DNA from: Synechococcus sp. UW140 | GTDB taxonomy: Bacteria; Cyanobacteriota; Cyanobacteriia; PCC-6307; Cyanobiaceae | Direction: 5' to 3' | Assembly (NCBI GenBank): GCA_945875915.1 | Contig: CAMCMT010000006.1 | Location: forward strand, 1-64,000 | Length of the DNA stretch: 64,000 bases | In this document: piece after piece, positions 8,986-19,552 of the stretch | Layout: each line of letters starts with the position of its first letter | How positions within the stretch are numbered: position 1 is the first letter of the stretch | Notes under the pieces: model-generated | Told to the model about the DNA's origin: nothing | What the model saw: the letters and a program-made list of their open reading frames with translations, nothing else | Databases searched by the model: none | Program-made: the position numbers and the translations under genes

Positions 8986-10572
8986 TTGCGTCTGCTTCAA
9001 ACCTGCGCCGAGCTGCGCCAATGGCGCCAGGGCTGGGAGTGCCCGGCTGGCCCGCTGCAGTTCGTGCCGACCATGGGAGGGCTGCATCAGGGCCACCAGT
9101 CCCTGTTGGCCTTAGCGGACCAGGCCCGCGCCGCTAGGGGCGGTCAGGTGCTGCTCAGTGTCTTCGTCAACCCGCTCCAGTTCGGCCCGGCCGAGGACTG
9201 GGATCGCTATCCCCGCGACCTGGAGGCCGACGCCCAGCTGGCTGCGGCCGCAGGCGCCGATGCCCTGTTCGCCCCCAGCGCGGCCGAGATCTATCCGGGC
9301 GGCCCGGCGGAGCTCACCCGGCTCCAGCCGCCCGACTCCCTGGTGGCGGGGCTGTGTGGCCGCAGCCGGCCGGGCCATTTCGCCGGGGTGGCCACCGTGG
9401 TGGCCCGGCTCCTGGCCCTGGTGCGGCCCGATGTGCTCTGGCTGGGGGAAAAGGACTGGCAGCAGCTGGTGATCGTGCGGCGTCTGGTGGCCGACCTGGG
9501 CTTGCCCCTGCAGGTGCGCAGCGGTCCCACCCATCGCCAGGCCGATGGCCTGCCCCTGAGCTCCCGCAACCGCTATTTGAGCCCAGGCCAGCAGCAGCAG
9601 GCCCTGGCCCTGCCCCGCAGCCTGGCGGCGGCGGCCCAGCAGGCCCAGGCCGGGTCCAACGACCTCCAAGGCGGTTCCTCGGTGGGCTCCCTCACCGAGG
9701 CGGTGCGCAGCGGCCTGCTCCAGGCCGGGCTGGTGGTGGACTATGTGGAGGCGGTGGAGCCCCGTAACCTGCGCCCAGCTGACACGCTGGAGACCACCCC
9801 CCTGCTCCTGGCGGCGGCGGCCTTCTGCGGCACCACCCGCCTAATCGACCATGTGTTTCTGATGCGCCGCCCGCCGATCGTTGCCATCGATGGCCCCGCC
9901 GGGGCCGGCAAAAGCACCGTGACCAAGGCCTTTGCCGCCCGCCTCGGTCTGATTTACCTCGACACCGGCGCCATGTACCGGGCCGTCACCTGGTTGGTGG
10001 CCTCGGCTGGAGTCGATCCGGCGGAGGCCAGCGCCGTAGCGGACCTGCTGGTGGACCTGGATCTGCAGCTGAGCACCAGCGCCGAGGGGGCCCAGCGGGT
10101 GTCGATCAATGGCCAGGACGTGACCGAGGCGATCCGCAGCCCCGAGGTCACTGGCCAGGTGTCGGTGGTGGCGGCCCATGGCTGCGTCCGCGAGGCCCTC
10201 ACCTGCCAGCAGCAGGCCATGGGGGCCCGGGGCGGCCTGGTGGCCGAAGGCCGCGACATCGGTACCGCCGTGTTCCCCGATGCGGAGCTCAAGGTGTTCC
10301 TCACCGCCACGGCGGCTGAGCGGGCCCGCCGCCGGGCCCTGGACCTGGCCCAGCGGGGCTTTGCCGTGCCCGAGCTGGCCGAGCTCGAAGCCCAGATCAC
10401 CGAGCGCGACCATCTCGATTCCAGCCGCGCCGTGGCCCCCTTGGTGCAAGCCGCCGATGCGGTGGAGCTGATTACCGATGGCCTCTCGATCGGGGCCGTG
10501 ATCGACCAACTGGAGCTGCTCTTCCGTGAGCGGGTGCCGGCGGATGCTTGGCCCGCTCCGGCCCAGGCCTAG
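8986..10572 (+). CDS. panC-cmk: Bifunctional pantothenate synthetase / cytidylate kinase
   Basis: A fusion protein of about 528 residues. The N-terminal part (to about residue 285) is PanC, which joins pantoate and beta-alanine to pantothenate: VPTMGGLHQGHQSL, VNPLQFGPAEDWDRYPRD, GHFAGVATVVARLL, GEKDWQQL and SSRNRYL. From about residue 293 the CMP kinase follows: IVAIDGPAGAGKST (P-loop), YLDTGAMYRAVTW and LVAEGRDIGTAVFPDA. The same fusion is standard in cyanobacteria. The start is uncertain: an upstream TTG (8944) lies inside the rlpA terminator, so the TTG at 8986, directly before RLLQTCAELR, is preferred. Confidence 0.95.
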   Translation: MRLLQTCAELRQWRQGWECPAGPLQFVPTMGGLHQGHQSLLALADQARAARGGQVLLSVFVNPLQFGPAEDWDRYPRDLEADAQLAAAAGADALFAPSAAEIYPGGPAELTRLQPPDSLVAGLCGRSRPGHFAGVATVVARLLALVRPDVLWLGEKDWQQLVIVRRLVADLGLPLQVRSGPTHRQADGLPLSSRNRYLSPGQQQQALALPRSLAAAAQQAQAGSNDLQGGSSVGSLTEAVRSGLLQAGLVVDYVEAVEPRNLRPADTLETTPLLLAAAAFCGTTRLIDHVFLMRRPPIVAIDGPAGAGKSTVTKAFAARLGLIYLDTGAMYRAVTWLVASAGVDPAEASAVADLLVDLDLQLSTSAEGAQRVSINGQDVTEAIRSPEVTGQVSVVAAHGCVREALTCQQQAMGARGGLVAEGRDIGTAVFPDAELKVFLTATAAERARRRALDLAQRGFAVPELAELEAQITERDHLDSSRAVAPLVQAADAVELITDGLSIGAVIDQLELLFRERVPADAWPAPAQA

Positions 10573-10629
10573 GGCTGGCGCCCCTGCCTGGGGGCTGGTT
10601 GGTCGATCCCGCCAGCCGGGGGCTGGGCG

Positions 10630-11118
10630 TTAGGGGGTCCTGAGATCGTCGAGGAGGCCGCCGCAGGCGTCCTCCAGCAGGTCGAGCACCTGCTCAAAGC
10701 CGTCCTCGCCGCCGTAGTAGGGGTCGGGCACCTCCTCCAGTCCGAACTGGCGGCAATGGCGGGTGATCGGTTCGATCAGGGCCAGGTCCCGGGCAGCGGA
10801 CGCTGGGCTGCTGCGGGCCATGGCCTCCACGGCGGCCAGGTTGTCGTTGTCCATGGTGAGGATGCGATCGAAGCGGCCCAGGTCGGCGGCTTCGATCTGG
10901 CGGGCCCGGCTGGGTAGGGCGATGCCCCGCCGTTCGGCGGCGGCCAGCATGCGCCGATCCGCCGGCTTTCCCACATGCCAGCTGCCCGTGCCGGCCGAAT
11001 CCACCACGAACTTGTCATTTAGACCCTCGCGGGCCAACAGATGCAAGAACACCCCCTCGGCGGCGGGGGAGCGGCAGATGTTGCCGAGGCAAACGAACAG
11101 CAGGCGTTGGGGCGACAT
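10630..11118 (-). CDS. Low-molecular-weight protein-tyrosine phosphatase
   Basis: A 162-residue phosphatase of the LMW-PTP family. The catalytic P-loop CLGNICRS (Cx5R-S) lies close to the N-terminus, and the general-acid motif DPYYGGEDGF is near residue 130. DSAGTGSWHVGKPADRRM and DRILTMDNDN are further family signatures. ATG 11118 is chosen because it places the P-loop at the standard distance; an upstream start at 11166 would add an atypical Pro-rich extension. Such enzymes dephosphorylate tyrosine on proteins; its substrate here is unknown. Confidence 0.92.
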   Translation of the reverse strand: MSPQRLLFVCLGNICRSPAAEGVFLHLLAREGLNDKFVVDSAGTGSWHVGKPADRRMLAAAERRGIALPSRARQIEAADLGRFDRILTMDNDNLAAVEAMARSSPASAARDLALIEPITRHCRQFGLEEVPDPYYGGEDGFEQVLDLLEDACGGLLDDLRTP

Positions 11119-11278
11119 GGCTAGATCAGCGCAGCAGGGCTGGATGGGGGGAGTGGGGGTGGACATTGCCCTTCCGACGGCAAGGGTTCAATGACCACGC
11201 AACGGCGATCACTCTGGCCCCCGTGCCTTCCGTTGACCGTGCCGTTCAGGCAGAAGATTGCCCCAAGCGGGCGCGCGG

Positions 11279-11749
11279 TCATCGGGCGATCTTCACGTCG
11301 ATGCGCGTGTCGCCGCTTAGGTCGAAGGCTGCCTCGTCAAATTTCGGCGTGCGAAAGGTATGACGGACGTTTTTGCTCACGCCCCACGGCTCCTTCGGGG
11401 CGCCAAAGACGTTGAGGTCGACTTTGCCGTTTGCGACCCGGTCTTGATGCACCGCGACGGCATAACGGCCCGGGGGCAGGTTCCGGAAGACAAACGTTTC
11501 GGCGTTCGCGGTGGTCAGCGGCTGCTGCTGGACCGCCGTCGCGGTCTTGCCCAAGGGGAAACCGGAGGGGCCGGAGAAGAGGGAAGCCCTTAGGTCGCCG
11601 TCGTTGGCGCGGGCCCCGGTGACTACGACGGTGAGGGTGGCCTCGTCTTTGGCGGGGGCGGCGGAGAGGGGGCGCGGCTGCCCGGTGGTGATCAGGCCGG
11701 CTACGGCAAGCAAGGCAGGCAGGAGGCGGGCGGGTTTGGCGTTTGCCAT
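11279..11749 (-). CDS. Secreted DUF2141 domain protein
   Basis: A 156-residue protein with signal peptide (LLPALLAVAGLITT, cleavage near ...PLSAA at about residue 31) followed by a DUF2141 beta-sandwich: LTVVVTGARANDGDLRASLF, FVFRNLPPGRYAVAVHQD, GKVDLNVFGAPKEPWGVSKN, and FDEAAFDLSGD at the end. The PPGRYAVAVHQD and PKEPWGVSKN segments are diagnostic. Function is unknown; location is outside the cytoplasm. It is divergently transcribed from the TetR gene with 82 bases between starts, so the regulator may control it. Confidence 0.88.
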   Translation of the reverse strand: MANAKPARLLPALLAVAGLITTGQPRPLSAAPAKDEATLTVVVTGARANDGDLRASLFSGPSGFPLGKTATAVQQQPLTTANAETFVFRNLPPGRYAVAVHQDRVANGKVDLNVFGAPKEPWGVSKNVRHTFRTPKFDEAAFDLSGDTRIDVKIAR

Positions 11750-11831
11750 CGGGCCGAAGTGCAGCAGGTTGCTGCCATGTGAACAACGTCTACATTATTG
11801 CCGTTTGATGTGATGGCTGTCAACATTGGCC

Positions 11832-12443
11832 ATGGCCTCGACCCGCTATCACCACGGCAGCCTGCGGGCGGCCCTGCTCGAAGCCGGCTTGCGGATTGCC
11901 GCTGCCAAGGGGCCGGCGGCGCTCCAGCTGCGCGACCTGGCCAAGGCGGAGGGGGTGTCGGCCTCCGCGGTGTATCGCCATTTCCCTGACCTGGCCCACC
12001 TGTCGGCGGAGATCAGCCGGCTGGCGCGCGAGCGGCTGGCCCAGGCCATGCTCGATGCGGCGGCCGCCGTGCCCGACCATCCCGATGCCGGCCTGCTGGC
12101 GACCCGCCGCTTTGACGCGATCGGCCGCGCCTACGTCAGTTTCGCGGTGACCCAACCCAACCTGTTCGATACCGCCTTTCAGGCGCCGGGTGCGCCGCCA
12201 TCGCGCCCGGATGATCCGGACGCTTGGACCGTGCTCAATCGGTCCTTGGATGCCCTGGTCGAGGCAGGGGAACTGTCAACGCTGATGCGCGTTGAGGCAC
12301 CGATGGTGGCCTGGTCGGCGGTACACGGATTGGCCGGCATCCTGGTGCGACGGATGCCTGTGGAACCGATCGAGCAGAAGTCTGCGGTTGAGTCGGTCCT
12401 CTGCGCCGTACGACGGTCCCTCTCCCTGCGCGGCCAGCTCTGA
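11832..12443 (+). CDS. TetR family transcriptional regulator
   Basis: A 203-residue regulator. Residues 1-60 form the TetR DNA-binding domain (YHHGSLRAALLEAGLRIA, then LQLRDLAKAEGVSASAVYRHFPD with the recognition helix). The C-terminal ligand and dimer domain contains AVTQPNLFDTAF and APMVAWSAVHGLAGI, the WHG-type C-terminal domain. ATG 11832 is chosen over the TTG two codons before. It sits back to back with the secreted DUF2141 gene, its most likely target along with its own promoter. Confidence 0.9.
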   Translation: MASTRYHHGSLRAALLEAGLRIAAAKGPAALQLRDLAKAEGVSASAVYRHFPDLAHLSAEISRLARERLAQAMLDAAAAVPDHPDAGLLATRRFDAIGRAYVSFAVTQPNLFDTAFQAPGAPPSRPDDPDAWTVLNRSLDALVEAGELSTLMRVEAPMVAWSAVHGLAGILVRRMPVEPIEQKSAVESVLCAVRRSLSLRGQL

Positions 12444-12627
12444 GCTGTTGGTTGCCTTGCTGCTGCCCCAGGCGCGGCGGATCGATGGCCAATCGCTCGA
12501 CACCGATTCCGGGCTTACTCCGGATCCCTTTCGGGTTGCGGGTTGGAACGATGCGAGGCCAAAGCATCGTCTGCCCAGCAAGCCGCTCCATCCCCCCAAC
12601 AACGGGCCTCAGTCCCAACGATTTGGC

Positions 12628-13305
12628 TCAGGCGCTGGGCAGCCCGTCCAAGCGCCGCAGCGCCAGGGCGGCCCGTAGCCGCACCACCGGCACCGCCTCG
12701 GCATCGGGCTGGCTGAGGCCCAGCAGGGCCAGGCGGCTGGCGGGACGCAAGTGGTCGCTGTTGACATCAGCCAGGCCAATCCCCTCCAGACCCACGGCCA
12801 CGGCATAGCGCACCACCCATTCGCCATCGGCGCAAGCGGCCACCAGGGCCTGGAGGCAGCGGCCCTGCACCGCCTGGCGCTGGCTGTCCTCTAAGGCGTC
12901 AAGCCGCAACTGGCCCAGGCCCCGGGCGGCGGCCCGGCGCACGCTTGGGCCGATGTCGCTGCCGAGGGCCTCTTCGAGCAGGTCGAGGCCGTGTATGTCG
13001 CCGATGCCAGCCAGGGCTCGCACGGCCCAGGCTCGGGCGCCGTAATTGCGGGGATCAAGGCTTTCCAGGATCGGCTCCACCGCCATCGGGCCCAGCCGGA
13101 TCAGGCCATTCACGGCGACCACGGCAGCGCCGGGACAGTTGAAGCCCAGCACTTCCACCAGGCAGGCGATTGCCTCGCCGCTGATGCTGTTCCCGTGGTC
13201 GCTGGTCGCCAGGACAGCGGTGGCGGCCAGCAGGGTCTGGGCGCTGTCTGCCTGTCGCACCGCCTCGATGCGTTCGCCGATTGGGTCGCTTTCAACGCTC
13301 CTCAC
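12628..13305 (-). CDS. cpcF: Phycocyanin alpha-subunit bilin lyase, subunit CpcF
   Basis: CpcF works as a heterodimer with CpcE to attach phycocyanobilin to Cys-84 of the phycocyanin alpha subunit. The 225-residue protein is built of HEAT-like repeats and has CpcF signatures: ACLVEVLGFNCPGAAVVAVN, GARAWAVRALAGIGD, SVRRAAARGLGQL and GEWVVRYAVAVGLEGI. Its GTG start overlaps the cpcE stop by 4 bases (GTGA), implying translational coupling and equal expression. In red strains a related pair (RpcE/F) or fusion (RpcG) acts on R-phycocyanin. Separate E and F genes fit C-phycocyanin with PCB at alpha-84. Confidence 0.93.
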   Translation of the reverse strand: MRSVESDPIGERIEAVRQADSAQTLLAATAVLATSDHGNSISGEAIACLVEVLGFNCPGAAVVAVNGLIRLGPMAVEPILESLDPRNYGARAWAVRALAGIGDIHGLDLLEEALGSDIGPSVRRAAARGLGQLRLDALEDSQRQAVQGRCLQALVAACADGEWVVRYAVAVGLEGIGLADVNSDHLRPASRLALLGLSQPDAEAVPVVRLRAALALRRLDGLPSA

Positions 13306-14180
13306 AACAGGGAGTCCATGGCGCTCAACACGGCCCCAGCCTGAATGGTGGCGTCATGGTGCGCCCCCTGCTCCACCAGGCCCCGCAGAGCGATCAATTT
13401 GAGACTGTTCTCGGCCAGGGTGTGGCAAATCGGCTCCAGGGCCGGCCGCCAGCCGACAGCCCCGAGATCCATCAGGGCGGCGCGCCGCACCTGCAGTTGG
13501 GGATGGTCCAGCAGTTGCACTAAGGGGTCGGCCCAGCGGGCCTCGCCACTGAGCTGCAGCAAGGCCCGGCAGGCGGCGCTGCGGATTAGGGGACGGTCAT
13601 GGGCCGTGAAGGCTTCGATCAAGGTGATCACGCCGGGCTCGGCGATGCCGATCGCCCCCAGGGCCTCCAGCATCGCCTCGCAGGGTTCCTGTAGGCGCGG
13701 GCTAGCAAGACGGGGGGCTCCAGCACCGGCTGGGCCGCTGGCCAGGCGCCGCAGCAGCACCGCCACCGCCTCGGTGGCTTGCAGCTCGCCGAGTGAGCGG
13801 GCAGCCGCCTCCCGCAGGCCGTCATCCCCATCGTCGAGGGCGGCCAATAGCTCGGGAATCGCGCCGGCATCACCCAGCTTGCCCAGGGCGCGGGCGGCAT
13901 TGCGGGCGATGGCGTTCTCCTCGACACCGGCGCCGGGATCCCGGGGGCGGCGTTGGTGCAAGGCGGCCAGCAGCAGGGGCAGGGCCTCCGGGTGGCGGCT
14001 GCGGTTACGACCCAGCCACCAGGCGGCGTAGTACTGCTGCGAGTGATCCTCGCTCTGTCGAAGGCGCTGCAGCGCTTCGGCCTCCGTGATCGGTTCGCCT
14101 GCTGCGCTGATCCCGGCATCTGGATCGATGGTTCCAGCCATGGCCCGCACGATGCCGGAGAGAGAGTTCGATGTTGCCAT
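13302..14180 (-). CDS. cpcE: Phycocyanin alpha-subunit bilin lyase, subunit CpcE
   Basis: The partner of CpcF, 292 residues of HEAT-like repeats. Diagnostic segments are the N-terminal EDHSQQYYAAWWLGRNRS, NAARALGKLGDAGAIPELLAA, LREAAARSLGEL, EAMLEALGAIGI and the C-terminal QVRRAALMDLGAVGW plus AENSLKLIALRGL. The start is ATG 14180, because GGGAGGA lies at ribosome-binding distance before it; the GTG at 14198 overlaps that site. With cpcF it forms a two-gene operon at the left edge of the pigment region. Confidence 0.94.
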   Translation of the reverse strand: MATSNSLSGIVRAMAGTIDPDAGISAAGEPITEAEALQRLRQSEDHSQQYYAAWWLGRNRSRHPEALPLLLAALHQRRPRDPGAGVEENAIARNAARALGKLGDAGAIPELLAALDDGDDGLREAAARSLGELQATEAVAVLLRRLASGPAGAGAPRLASPRLQEPCEAMLEALGAIGIAEPGVITLIEAFTAHDRPLIRSAACRALLQLSGEARWADPLVQLLDHPQLQVRRAALMDLGAVGWRPALEPICHTLAENSLKLIALRGLVEQGAHHDATIQAGAVLSAMDSLL

Positions 14181-14386
14181 TGCGTCCAGTCCTCCCACCC
14201 GGATGTCACCCCATGCTGCCTAGGGGTGGGCTTTGAGGAGATCCCGGCGCCGAATCTTGACACCAGTGGGGTGCCATCCAGCCCCAGAAAAATGGCATCT
14301 ACTGCCCCGTCACGACGATCAAGAAGTGACCTCAGACTGGCCTGAGAGAATCAGGTCATGAAAAGCCAGATCCTGGACTGATCACC

Positions 14387-15217
14387 ATGGCATCGACGAC
14401 CAACCGGAGTAATACAGGAGCAGATCGTCAGTGGGATCTGATGCGCGCCAGCTTTGATGGCGACTGGCAGGGGGTGACCTCCTGGTATGGGCGAGACAGC
14501 ACTGGGATGAATCTGACCCGGGGAGAATCTGATCCAGCTGGATCGATCTATGCTATCCGTTTCTCCGATGCAAGCACGGGGCTTTGGCATGGAACGGGCT
14601 TGCGATCCGCTTCAGGGGGGGAACGCAGGTTTCCTTTGTTTCGGCATAGCTATAATCTAAGCAATAATTGTTGGCATTTCCCCAATACAGCAGGCCAGTC
14701 AAGTCTTGAAATGGACGGTAGTGCTGGCCGGGCAGGCCATGAAGTGAACTTCTTCACCTGCCGCTCCCGCTCCATGCTCATTGCTCTTTATCAGCGACAG
14801 GAGGATCACTCCATGGTCCTGCAATCCATCGCCGCCACACCCTTTCGCTGCAAGCGGGCGCTGATCGATCCGGTTCGGGCCAGGCTAGATTCGATACACG
14901 ATGTCTTTGAGGCCATTGCAGGATGGCCTGGGATGGAGCAGGAGTTGCGACCCGGGCAATGGCCTGAAAACTCTTCTCTAGGTCACTCTATCCCTGAATT
15001 CGATGCAAAAAGCTTTCAAAAACATGATGTTAACGGGTGCTTCTTGGACGGTCTATTGTGTAGTTTGCCCGGATACTTACCCCAGGGTGCATTTGATCTA
15101 AATTTTGGCTGCCTGTTAAGTGCAAAAAGTTTTGTCCATCTAATCATTCGCTACGATGGGAAGCATCAGCTGGTCAGCTGGGTGGAACGTCGTTATCAAC
15201 CCACCATCGATGGCTGA
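14387..15217 (+). CDS. DUF3598-like (lipocalin-type) hypothetical protein
   Basis: A 276-residue soluble protein. The N-terminal half begins DRQWDLMRASFDGDWQGVTSWYGRD and continues with GSIYAIRFSDASTGLWHGTG; the C-terminal half has LIIRYDGKHQLVSWVERRY. This two-part beta-rich pattern resembles the DUF3598 calycin-like proteins of cyanobacteria, distantly related in fold to the CpcS/CpcT lyases. It lies divergently next to cpcE within the pigment region, so a role in bilin handling is possible, but this is inference from location. Its stop overlaps the converging epimerase gene by 22 bases. Confidence 0.55.
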   Translation: MASTTNRSNTGADRQWDLMRASFDGDWQGVTSWYGRDSTGMNLTRGESDPAGSIYAIRFSDASTGLWHGTGLRSASGGERRFPLFRHSYNLSNNCWHFPNTAGQSSLEMDGSAGRAGHEVNFFTCRSRSMLIALYQRQEDHSMVLQSIAATPFRCKRALIDPVRARLDSIHDVFEAIAGWPGMEQELRPGQWPENSSLGHSIPEFDAKSFQKHDVNGCFLDGLLCSLPGYLPQGAFDLNFGCLLSAKSFVHLIIRYDGKHQLVSWVERRYQPTIDG

Positions 15218-16113
15218 GTCAGCGTGAAGCCAAGTTGCTTAAGCTTTGCGTTGCTCACTCTGGCGTTGAGCACCCGATCGGTCGTGTCAGTCGTCAACCA
15301 TTTTGCCAGGGGCAGACCAGCTTGTTCGCACAGGCGATCAGTCAGCTCTTGGCCGGTGTATTGGGTATCATTCACCAGGTTGTAAGTGTCGTTGAGGTTG
15401 TGCTCAAAAGCAAATGACACCCCGCGGACAATGTCATCACGATGGATCCAGCAAGGCACGTTTTGGCCGTTGCGTTGAACAACGCTGCCGGCAGCTGAAA
15501 GCAGCATGGCGGGAATATCACGGCCAGGCCCGTAGATGCCACCCAGTCGCAAAATGCAGACGTTGACCGATTCTGAGCGGAGGGACTGGACCATATCCTC
15601 CGCCATCGCCAGAACCTCATTAACCGGGTGAAGCGAATCCACTCGGACGGTCTCGTCTGTTAAGGCACCATGGCGATTGCCGTAAACACCGCAGCTGCTC
15701 AAGTGAACCAGTTGTAGGGGGGTTTGCCTAGGACGTTGCTGGAGTGCCTCAGCCAGCATCTGCAAGCCTCCTAGAAAGGTTTCCCGATATTGATTGACAT
15801 CAACTTGGGAAGCTTTAGAGGGTGCAAATGACGCAAGGATTCCGTCAAGACTTCCGGCAAATTTAAGGCTGCTGCGGGGATCTGTAGAATCAAAAACTAC
15901 CGGAGTATCAACAATCTCGGCTAGGTTCGCTAGGCGTTCGTGGCGGGTCGTCGTTCCCCAAAGTTCATGGCCCTCCTGCCTCCAAGCCTTGGCGACCGCT
16001 TCACCCACATAGCCACAACCAAGGATCGCCCGCCGTTCACCTGAGGGCAAAATGGGCCGCTGCTCCTTGGCCAGTAATTGATAGAGGGAGGCCAGGTCCG
16101 GGGAGGACGTCAT
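15196..16113 (-). CDS. NAD-dependent epimerase/dehydratase family protein
   Basis: A 305-residue extended short-chain dehydrogenase. The Rossmann motif ILGCGYVGEAVAKAW is followed by a strand ending in GTTTR. LVHLSSCGVYGNRHGAL holds the active-site Ser/Tyr region; ILRLGGIYGPGRD and IHRDDIVRGVSFAF are typical of the YeeZ/NAD-epimerase-like group. The glycine pattern is G-x-G-x-x-G as expected. The substrate is unknown. ATG 16113 is preferred to an earlier GTG-type start because the extra residues are unlike the family. It overlaps the opposite-strand DUF3598-like gene at the 3' ends. Confidence 0.82.
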   Translation of the reverse strand: MTSSPDLASLYQLLAKEQRPILPSGERRAILGCGYVGEAVAKAWRQEGHELWGTTTRHERLANLAEIVDTPVVFDSTDPRSSLKFAGSLDGILASFAPSKASQVDVNQYRETFLGGLQMLAEALQQRPRQTPLQLVHLSSCGVYGNRHGALTDETVRVDSLHPVNEVLAMAEDMVQSLRSESVNVCILRLGGIYGPGRDIPAMLLSAAGSVVQRNGQNVPCWIHRDDIVRGVSFAFEHNLNDTYNLVNDTQYTGQELTDRLCEQAGLPLAKWLTTDTTDRVLNARVSNAKLKQLGFTLTQPSMVG

Positions 16114-16246
16114 GCAGCCGTTACATTTCTTAAACGTTAGCCGGCCTGTTGGTGGCCTGCGAGGCAAGGGATGGCTCGATCATCCCCGCTGAGAGATCGG
16201 CCAGCTCCGCCTCGCGTGGGAGGTTGGCTTGAGATGCCCTATCCCA

Positions 16247-16489
16247 ATGCCCAATTACCAGATCACAGCCGAGGGGCTGGTGGACCTACAGGTGAACTGT
16301 CCCGGTTGCAGCGGTGACGCCCTCGTTCTGGCCCTGAGGCACTGGGACATTCAGAGCTATCAGACGCTTCGGCGCAGCGAGGACGGCCTTCAATGGTGGT
16401 TTCAGGTGACCTTGAAGCCCGCAGCGGCTGGAGTCAGGGACGACAGTGCACTCACCAGGGTGGTCAACGTCTGTCGAATCGACGACTGA
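16247..16489 (+). CDS. Small hypothetical protein in the pigment region
   Basis: An 80-residue protein from ATG 16247 (MPNYQITAEGLV). It contains NCPGCSGDALVLALRHWD, with a CxxC pair, and ends VVNVCRIDD. I do not recognise the family. The spacing to the epimerase (133 bases, divergent) and to pebB (convergent, 92 bases) leaves room for its own promoter. The CPGC pair could bind a metal or be redox active, but the size is too small to say more. Confidence 0.5.
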   Translation: MPNYQITAEGLVDLQVNCPGCSGDALVLALRHWDIQSYQTLRRSEDGLQWWFQVTLKPAAAGVRDDSALTRVVNVCRIDD

Positions 16490-16581
16490 AGTTGTGATTG
16501 AGGCCATGGGCCAGGAGGCTGCTGGAGTGGCAGGCCGAGGCGCTGGGCCCTCCGGATTGCGCTCCCGAGAGCGCCCTACGC

Positions 16582-18101
<1,520 letters not shown>

Positions 18102-18716
18102 TTAGCTATCCGCAGCAAGCGGCTGCGACGCAAGTGGGAAACGCTGTCGAGCCGTTGCGCCGATGGCTTCCAGTTCGGCCCCATTGGGACAGCGCAGCTC
18201 GGTGCAGTAGGTCGTCATGCTGATGCCATCAAGGAATTGGATACTGCTGACCCGAATGCGTACGCCCTCGCTAACGAACCAGCAGCGCTCAACCCCCACA
18301 TTCGTGTCGTAGCGAGTGGTGATCGTGAGCAGGCCGTCCTCGGCAAAGCAGTAGTTGCTGATCACCGGTTGTTTCTCGATGTAGCCCTTGTCCCGCAGTA
18401 GAAAGCCGCGGCGTGGGTTCGCAAGGTCCACAACATCAAGCAGAACGGCGGCATTCTCGTCACCGCGACTGTTCTCCTTGAGGTTGCTCTCCCACCAGAA
18501 GCGCGCACCGCCGCTCACCTGGCTGGAGGCAACTCCAAGGCTTTCGCAGATACTCTGCACGGCTCCATCCGAGCGATCAAAAGGCTCGATAGTGAGATTG
18601 GAGTCGCCGGCTTCGTCGTCCTGGTGATCAAGATGGTGCACGGCGCGGCGGGTTAGCCAAGTGCCGGCACTGGCGGCCAAGAACGCCGCCATGGTCAACG
18701 CTGGAAGCTGTGCCAT
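18102..18716 (-). CDS. cpcS: CpcS/CpeS-family phycobiliprotein lyase
   Basis: A 204-residue S-type bilin lyase (lipocalin fold). Signatures: AASAGTWLTRRAVHHLDHQ near the N-terminus, SNLTIEPFD, VSGGARFWWES, PRRGFLLRDKGYIEK, ITTRYDTNVGVERCWFVSEGVRIR and ISMTTYCTELR. S-type lyases load beta Cys-82 of phycobiliproteins. A second, clearly different S-type gene (cpeS, 26186) sits with cpeT and cpeR, so this copy more likely serves phycocyanin (and allophycocyanin); the letter assignment is inference. A GTG directly precedes the ATG. The gene lies between ho1 (4 bases upstream) and pebA. Confidence 0.82.
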   Translation of the reverse strand: MAQLPALTMAAFLAASAGTWLTRRAVHHLDHQDDEAGDSNLTIEPFDRSDGAVQSICESLGVASSQVSGGARFWWESNLKENSRGDENAAVLLDVVDLANPRRGFLLRDKGYIEKQPVISNYCFAEDGLLTITTRYDTNVGVERCWFVSEGVRIRVSSIQFLDGISMTTYCTELRCPNGAELEAIGATARQRFPLASQPLAADS

Positions 18717-18720
18717 CACC

Positions 18721-19434
18721 TCAGGCGACTACGGCCTCAGTGCTGCCGGTCCGGAGCCGCCGGGTGAGGAAGCCGAACAGAACCTTGCCGATGGCGGCGA
18801 CCAGATTTCCCTCCAGTTCCTGGAACATCTTCATGTTGCAGTGGAACGCTTGGTTGGCCTCCGCCACGATGCGGTCCGCCACGGTCTGATCAATCGGCAG
18901 GCCGTCGAGGATGGCGCGGTAGCCAGACTTGAAGGCCTTTTCGTCATCGATGGCATCAAACTCGTAGAAGCGCAAGCCATCGTGCTCTCCCAGGTTCATG
19001 GCCTTCTGGGCGATGGCCTTGAGGATCTGGCCGCCGGAAAGGTCGCCGATGTAGCGGGTGTAGTGGTGACCCACCAGCAACGCGGGGGCCGTCTGGGCCA
19101 CCTGATGGATGCGGGCCACGTACTCCTGGGCGCCTGGGGTGGCTTTCACCTGGCTGCGCCAGTCCGAACCGAAGTAGAAGGCCAGGTCCTGCTCCAGTGT
19201 CAAGCGCCGATTGAGCTGCGGAAAACTGATTGGCCCCACCACGGGGTGATCGGCGAGCTTACCGATCTCCTCTTCCATGGCGCTATACACAAACCAGAGA
19301 TCCCCCACCAGGGTGCGGTAGCTGGCCTTGTCAACCACCCCCTTAAGGAAGCAGCTCACAAAGCCCGTGTTCTCGGCCATGGTGTGGGCCTTCTTCGTCC
19401 CCTCTCGCAGCTGGAGAGCAAGGTTGACAGCCAT
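18721..19434 (-). CDS. ho1: Heme oxygenase (biliverdin-producing)
   Basis: Opens heme to biliverdin IX-alpha, CO and iron using reduced ferredoxin, the entry step of all bilin synthesis (also called pbsA). The 237-residue protein has the proximal-His region LREGTKKAHTMAENTGF, FLKGVVDKASYRTLVGDLWFVY, and the distal-helix motif GHHYTRYIGDLSGGQILK with the flexible Gly residues over heme. It heads a reverse-strand series ho1 - cpcS-type - pebA - pebB with gaps of only a few bases. It is shorter than plant enzymes, as usual for cyanobacteria, and lacks a transit sequence. Confidence 0.96.
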   Translation of the reverse strand: MAVNLALQLREGTKKAHTMAENTGFVSCFLKGVVDKASYRTLVGDLWFVYSAMEEEIGKLADHPVVGPISFPQLNRRLTLEQDLAFYFGSDWRSQVKATPGAQEYVARIHQVAQTAPALLVGHHYTRYIGDLSGGQILKAIAQKAMNLGEHDGLRFYEFDAIDDEKAFKSGYRAILDGLPIDQTVADRIVAEANQAFHCNMKMFQELEGNLVAAIGKVLFGFLTRRLRTGSTEAVVA

Positions 19435-19552
19435 GGCGGCAAGGCAGGAATAGTTCTGGCTCGAACCTAAGGGAGGATCGCCCGGGATCCGGTCCCTCAG
19501 TTGCAGCCCTCAATGAAAGTGCAGGCTTGCCGAAAGGCAGGACTGAATCGGA

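Noticed and set aside
9841-10509. Reverse frame opposite the cytidylate kinase domain
   Set aside because: Antisense of a strongly conserved enzyme; composition typical of a high-GC shadow.
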